From positions 25,248 to 89,247 of the forward strand of contig CADCIO010000016.1 in NCBI GenBank assembly GCA_902801475.1: 64,000 bases of DNA, read 5' to 3'. The notes under the pieces were generated by a model. That model ran no database searches. It was not told the origin of the DNA and worked only from the letters and a program-made list of their open reading frames with translations. Made by a program: the position numbers and the translations under genes. This DNA comes from an uncultured Bacteroidales bacterium (GTDB lineage Bacteria; Bacteroidota; Bacteroidia; Bacteroidales; Bacteroidaceae). The stretch's first letter is position 1, and every line of letters begins with the position of its first letter. Of this stretch, positions 60,556 through 64,000 are shown piece after piece.

Positions 60556-60813
60556 CTATATACAATGTGCATTATTTTCAGAATCTGACTGTTGCAGAGT
60601 GTCCAATTCGTCTGTCAGGAAACTGTACACATAGCCGGAAGACTGGAAATAGAGACCGGTCTTCGGGTCACTCAGTTTCTCGAAGAGACGCGAGGTGTAA
60701 ACTGCATCGAAGGCTGCCTGCATTGTAAGACCGCGCTCTTCCATCAGGCGGGCAATCATGTCCTTCACGATTTCCTCCTTCATGTTCTGGTATTCTGCCT
60801 GTGATACATTCAT
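60556..60813 (-). CDS. Small protein associated with DUF3791/DUF3990
   Basis: 85 residues, soluble and acidic. EIVKDMIARLMEERGLTMQA and SDPKTGLYFQSSGYVYSFL are typical of a short protein that follows DUF3990 in many Bacteroidota and Firmicutes genomes; I recall no named domain. In the operon its start overlaps the DUF3990 remnant by ATGA. It may be a partner or immunity factor, but this is inference from position. Confidence 0.65.
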   Translation of the reverse strand: MNVSQAEYQNMKEEIVKDMIARLMEERGLTMQAAFDAVYTSRLFEKLSDPKTGLYFQSSGYVYSFLTDELDTLQQSDSENNAHCI

Positions 60814-60950
60814 ACGACTTTCATGAGTTTGTCAATAGCCCGCTGGGTGCAGAAGGCGTATTGGAAGGCGCGACCGAAGTCCTTGTTGGGCTTGGACTTG
60901 GCGAGGTCAACGGACTGGATGTCAATGGTAGAACCGTGATAGAGTCTCAT
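60810..60950 (-). pseudogene. DUF3990 gene with internal deletion
   Basis: 46 codons. The first 30 residues (MRLYHGSTIDIQSVDL, then NKDFGRAF) match the N-terminus of DUF3990 proteins, which are normally about 150-170 residues and have an ADP-ribosyltransferase-like YHGS start. The last 16 (YAFCTQRAIDKLMKVV) resemble the DUF3990 C-terminus. The middle is gone but the frame is kept. Both ATGA overlaps with its neighbours remain, so the deletion may be selected to keep coupling. Confidence 0.75.
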
Positions 60951-61168
60951 AACGTGCCTCCTTTTCTCTGACAATAGGCTTGCAACGTCTCAATGTTCTC
61001 CTCGAGCGAGAGCGTATGCATAATGCCGTAGTGCTTTTCACACAGCGTCAGCGCCCCATACTGGCTGAGGTATCGGTAAGCCTGCGCCTCCGATACGTTG
61101 CTGCGTGAAGCGAAAGCCGCTACCAGCAGAACGAGATACTCTATCACATTTAGTACAGATGCTGCCAT
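60947..61168 (-). CDS. DUF3791 family protein
   Basis: 73 residues. SEAQAYRYLSQYGALTLCEKHYGIMHTLSLEENIETL carries the DUF3791 pattern, shown here by its two anchors AYRYLSQYGA and HYGIMHT. The family almost always precedes DUF3990, and the pair is suspected to be a toxin-antitoxin-like or effector system, not proven. It overlaps the DUF3990 remnant by ATGA. Confidence 0.82.
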   Translation of the reverse strand: MAASVLNVIEYLVLLVAAFASRSNVSEAQAYRYLSQYGALTLCEKHYGIMHTLSLEENIETLQAYCQRKGGTL

Positions 61169-61190
61169 TGTCTTTTAATCATTTCGACTG

Positions 61191-61198
61191 CAAAGATA
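61191..61198 (-). promoter_or_regulatory. -7 box of the DUF3791 operon
   Basis: TATCTTTG on the minus strand, 22 bp before the DUF3791 start. Confidence 0.65.
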
Positions 61199-61319
61199 CA
61201 CAATTCTATACAAACGGAAAACAATTCCCGACATTTTTTTCCAATCCGTTATTTTTCACCTCTATTCGCTTGCCATGAGAAAAAGACATTTATCTTTCTC
61301 CCTTCGTATTGTTAAATGC

Positions 61320-62597
61320 TTACGAGAGTGAAACAACTTTCTTCCTACAGATCTTCCAAACTGGGATGGCGATGCCAATAGAAACAGTAAGGAGGAGGAG
61401 GAGGTAGATGAAGGTGCCGACGGCGAGGAAGTGGAGACCGAAGTGGTTGAGCCAACAGTCGTTGATGTGGGAAAGTGGCAAATCAGTTCTCATTAAGCCT
61501 CGCGACAATCCGTTGGAATAGGCATACTGGAAGAAGAGGAAGCAGCCCAACAGGTGGCAGATGGCGGTGAGCACGAGACCTTCGGTCAGGAACTCGCGAA
61601 AGATGCGTCCCTTGCTGGCTCCAAAACTCCGCATGATGCCGATATCCTCCTTACGTTTGCGGGTCTGGAGCCAGAAAGTGCCAACGGTGCCCAGACAGAG
61701 GTTGACCATAAAGAAGATGGCGAGCGAGATTTGGCGGCGAAGATAGCCCGTGTAACCACTATGACGAAAATCCTGCTCCACCAGATGATCAAGCGTCTCC
61801 ACCTCGCCCACATACGTCTTGCCGCTTCTGAGTTCCTTCTGCATCGTCGGGCGTAACCGCTCGCAAAAGGCATCGGCATCCACACCTGCCTTCAGCCTCA
61901 CAAGTATGCATTCCACCGATGCCGCAGAAAATAGCCTGCTCTTACTTCTATAGAAAATGGAATGTCGGCAGTTGAAGTTCTTCCCCATCTTCACGTCTTC
62001 TATCACAGCAATGATTTTCTTGTCATCAACATATTCCTCCACTCTCCTTTCTGATGCATTCCAGATGCTGATCGTGGCACCACAAACGTCCGTCTTTCCG
62101 TAGAGCTTCTCAGCGACGCTCCGAGTAATGATGGCTCCATCCTCTTCATTGGGATTGCCAGCTATCACCTTGTAGCCATAGGTCTTGAAGTAATCATTAT
62201 CAACATCAATCACCCAATTGACAGCTCCGTAACACGACTTCGTGGTGTCGCCAGGAAGACTCACGTAAGAGTGCTGGTTAACGTCAGAAAAGAGGAACCA
62301 ACTGGTCTCGAAACACAGGCTCTCCACCTCGTCCATCTCTAAAATCTTGTTCTTGATGACGTTCAAGTCCATTTCCAACGGTTCGGGTTCCGCCCAAGCA
62401 TTATTGTAGTCGTTCATCGGTCGGAGGCAACAAAGGGACGAGGTGTCGAAGCCATCTGGCTCGACATAGACATCATAGACCTCCACAAACAGCGGGTCGA
62501 TGACGAACCAGCTGACCACGCTGATGAGCACCAATTCCACGCAGAGCCACACGTGCTGCTTGCGTCTTGTCCAAAGATTCTTTAATGTAAGTATCAT
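61320..62597 (-). CDS. FtsX-like ABC transporter permease, type A (pair 3), altered C-terminus
   Basis: 425 residues. Starts MILTLKNLWTRRKQHVWLC, with the same layout as the other type-A copies and the loop RKRKEDIGIMRSFGASKGRI. It ends KKVVSLS instead of the KVVEALRDE shared by the other two, so its last residues are replaced or lost. It is about 25 residues shorter. The 151 bp between it and DUF3791 hold only the operon promoter. Confidence 0.86.
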   Translation of the reverse strand: MILTLKNLWTRRKQHVWLCVELVLISVVSWFVIDPLFVEVYDVYVEPDGFDTSSLCCLRPMNDYNNAWAEPEPLEMDLNVIKNKILEMDEVESLCFETSWFLFSDVNQHSYVSLPGDTTKSCYGAVNWVIDVDNDYFKTYGYKVIAGNPNEEDGAIITRSVAEKLYGKTDVCGATISIWNASERRVEEYVDDKKIIAVIEDVKMGKNFNCRHSIFYRSKSRLFSAASVECILVRLKAGVDADAFCERLRPTMQKELRSGKTYVGEVETLDHLVEQDFRHSGYTGYLRRQISLAIFFMVNLCLGTVGTFWLQTRKRKEDIGIMRSFGASKGRIFREFLTEGLVLTAICHLLGCFLFFQYAYSNGLSRGLMRTDLPLSHINDCWLNHFGLHFLAVGTFIYLLLLLTVSIGIAIPVWKICRKKVVSLS

Positions 62598-62601
62598 ATT
62601 A

Positions 62602-63921
62602 TTATCTCTTTTCCATCATGGATTCCACAATCGGTTTTCTTAAACTCAACCAAGCCGGCACAACGGCGGCAAGGGTGTTGATGAACAGGCACACAAACAG
62701 GGCGATGCCGAACACGACAGGCGCGAAGAGCATTTCGCCTGTGGCAACAAAGTCATTCATGTCAACGAAATAAGCAGTGTTGTAAGAGAAGCCCAACGCA
62801 TCGAGCATCCAGATGCCGCCCCAGCTCACAATGCCCCAAGCCATCAGCAAGCCGACCACTGAGCCGATGAACGTCAGCACGATGTTCTCAGCCATAATTT
62901 GGAAGAGCAATTCACGCTTCTTGGCACCAAAGGCTTTTCGTACACCCATCTCAGCGAGGCGCGACTCCATCCTGCCCGAGATGATGCCGCTCAGATTGAC
63001 GGTGGGGACTAACAGGAGCATCAAAATGAGCAGGAGAATATACACCCAGTCGCCCGGCTGATAATTCACATTGAACGTGTTGTCGCTCAACCCCAATTGC
63101 CAATGGGGGAAGAGTGCTGTCTCAGGGGGAAGATACTTCCAGTCCTCGCCGCTCGCTTTCAGTTCTGCATTCAGACGGTTCAGCATCTCGTTGATGTCTG
63201 CCCGCAACTGCTTCTCATCATGACTGACAATGATGAGTTCTTGAATGGAATTGAATCCCCAATAGTCAAAGAGGTCATCCTTGGAATAGCAACAAGTGTA
63301 GAGGTCGGCATAACTCATCGAAGAAACGATGCTGCCTGCCTTCACCACACCACAAATGGTCAGCGTGTCTGAGGCCACTCTGAGTTCCTTGCCCACCAAA
63401 TGTTTCTTTGTTCCAAAGATTCTTTGAGCCAGCTTGTCGGTAATCACTGCCAACTTCCTACTGTTCACCCATTCTTTATGTGTAAAAGGTCTTCCCTCCA
63501 AGAACTCGAATTCATATACCTGAAAGAAGCCGTCGTCCACATATTTCTTGAATCCCTTCTTGCGTTCACCACCCAGTTGCTGCATCCTGCAAAGCCAGTC
63601 ACCCGATGTGAAGTTTGTAACCCCCACCTTCTCCACGCTCTTCATCTTCTTCAGACGCTCCACCATCTTATACCCCACTCCCCCAAAGCAGAATTCTGCG
63701 TTTTCTTCATACTTATTGAATGTCCGAAGGCCTTGCCAATAATAGGTGTTAGCCCTGTTCACCTCAGGATAGACAGGAGCAATCTTGAAGTTGTAAGCCA
63801 TCACAATCACCATCGTGAAGGCCACCGCCAACGCTGTGCCCGCGATATAGATGCCCGAGAACAACTTCTCCTCCTTCATCATGTGGAGAGCTTGACGTAC
63901 ATAAATCAATAGTTTGTTCAT
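62602..63921 (-). CDS. FtsX-like ABC transporter permease, type B (pair 3)
   Basis: 439 residues. Starts MNKLLIYVRQALHMMKEEKL, with coupling loop RLAEMGVRKAFGAKKREL and end KPIVESMMEKR. The first 40 residues and upstream DNA are nearly the same as in pair 2, while the periplasmic domains diverge strongly, which suggests that pairs recognise different partners. Confidence 0.88.
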   Translation of the reverse strand: MNKLLIYVRQALHMMKEEKLFSGIYIAGTALAVAFTMVIVMAYNFKIAPVYPEVNRANTYYWQGLRTFNKYEENAEFCFGGVGYKMVERLKKMKSVEKVGVTNFTSGDWLCRMQQLGGERKKGFKKYVDDGFFQVYEFEFLEGRPFTHKEWVNSRKLAVITDKLAQRIFGTKKHLVGKELRVASDTLTICGVVKAGSIVSSMSYADLYTCCYSKDDLFDYWGFNSIQELIIVSHDEKQLRADINEMLNRLNAELKASGEDWKYLPPETALFPHWQLGLSDNTFNVNYQPGDWVYILLLILMLLLVPTVNLSGIISGRMESRLAEMGVRKAFGAKKRELLFQIMAENIVLTFIGSVVGLLMAWGIVSWGGIWMLDALGFSYNTAYFVDMNDFVATGEMLFAPVVFGIALFVCLFINTLAAVVPAWLSLRKPIVESMMEKR

Positions 63922-64000
63922 ATGTTAGTTTGTTCGTTTGTTAGTTGTTTGGTTTGTTAGGAGCTAATCTACCACTCACTAATCTACTATTCACTAATTA

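Overview
The window looks like chromosomal DNA of a Bacteroidota bacterium, most likely a Prevotellaceae member (Prevotella/Segatella-like). Evidence: many intergenic regions carry the Bacteroidota promoter (-7 TAnnTTTG, in the best cases with a TTTG -33 box 19-20 bp upstream); most genes lack a Shine-Dalgarno; and the gene content is typical of the group (DUF4861, GH127-type arabinofuranosidase, TonB receptor, large FGAM synthase, HU-related protein, DUF4254, DUF2723, paired FtsX-like permeases, DUF3791/DUF3990). No rRNA, tRNA, phage, complete IS or CRISPR array was found.

Layout. 1-13 kb: a DUF4861 protein with an FHA-like partner, then a leftward run from purL through a split chromate transporter, M16 peptidase, PfkB kinase and DEAD-box helicase to a C26-M19 fusion. 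13-22 kb: a thioredoxin-like protein, Hsp20, a GH127-type enzyme and a metal-type TonB receptor operon. 22.8-34.8 kb: a surface-glycan (probably LPS core) locus with a GT9 heptosyltransferase, six further (putative) glycosyltransferases, a lipopolysaccharide-type kinase, two LicD phosphotransferases, and an overlapping LicC-like nucleotidyltransferase/PLP enzyme pair that could supply an activated phospho-amino-alcohol. 35-52 kb: HU-like protein and tRNA-editing-like domain, glycerate kinase, AAA ATPase, two FKBP isomerases, a DUF2723 GT-C protein with a polysaccharide deacetylase, Lrp, RdgB, glutaminyl cyclase, SufE, an MsbA-like exporter, DprA and a thioesterase. 52-64 kb: a lipoprotein hydrolase, a recombination relic, and three pairs of FtsX-like permeases served by one visible ATPase, interrupted by a DUF3791/DUF3990 operon whose DUF3990 gene has lost its middle.

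The main unexplained layer is non-coding. (i) Tandem arrays with a unit of 7 bp sit at many gene ends and often contain the stop codon; the same families occur in frame inside coding genes. (ii) Two unrelated 22-bp tandem arrays exist, one between the chromate-transporter halves and one AT-rich array near 36.2 kb flanked by a 9-bp direct repeat. (iii) A double TGTCC-N6-GGACA dyad with 22-bp spacing is conserved at two distant loci, upstream of the thioredoxin-like gene and of a permease pair. (iv) A roughly 97-nt structured small RNA gene is likely at 34.87 kb. (v) A 122-bp inverted-repeat element and a chimeric scar built from a permease fragment and a thioesterase fragment lie in the transporter region.
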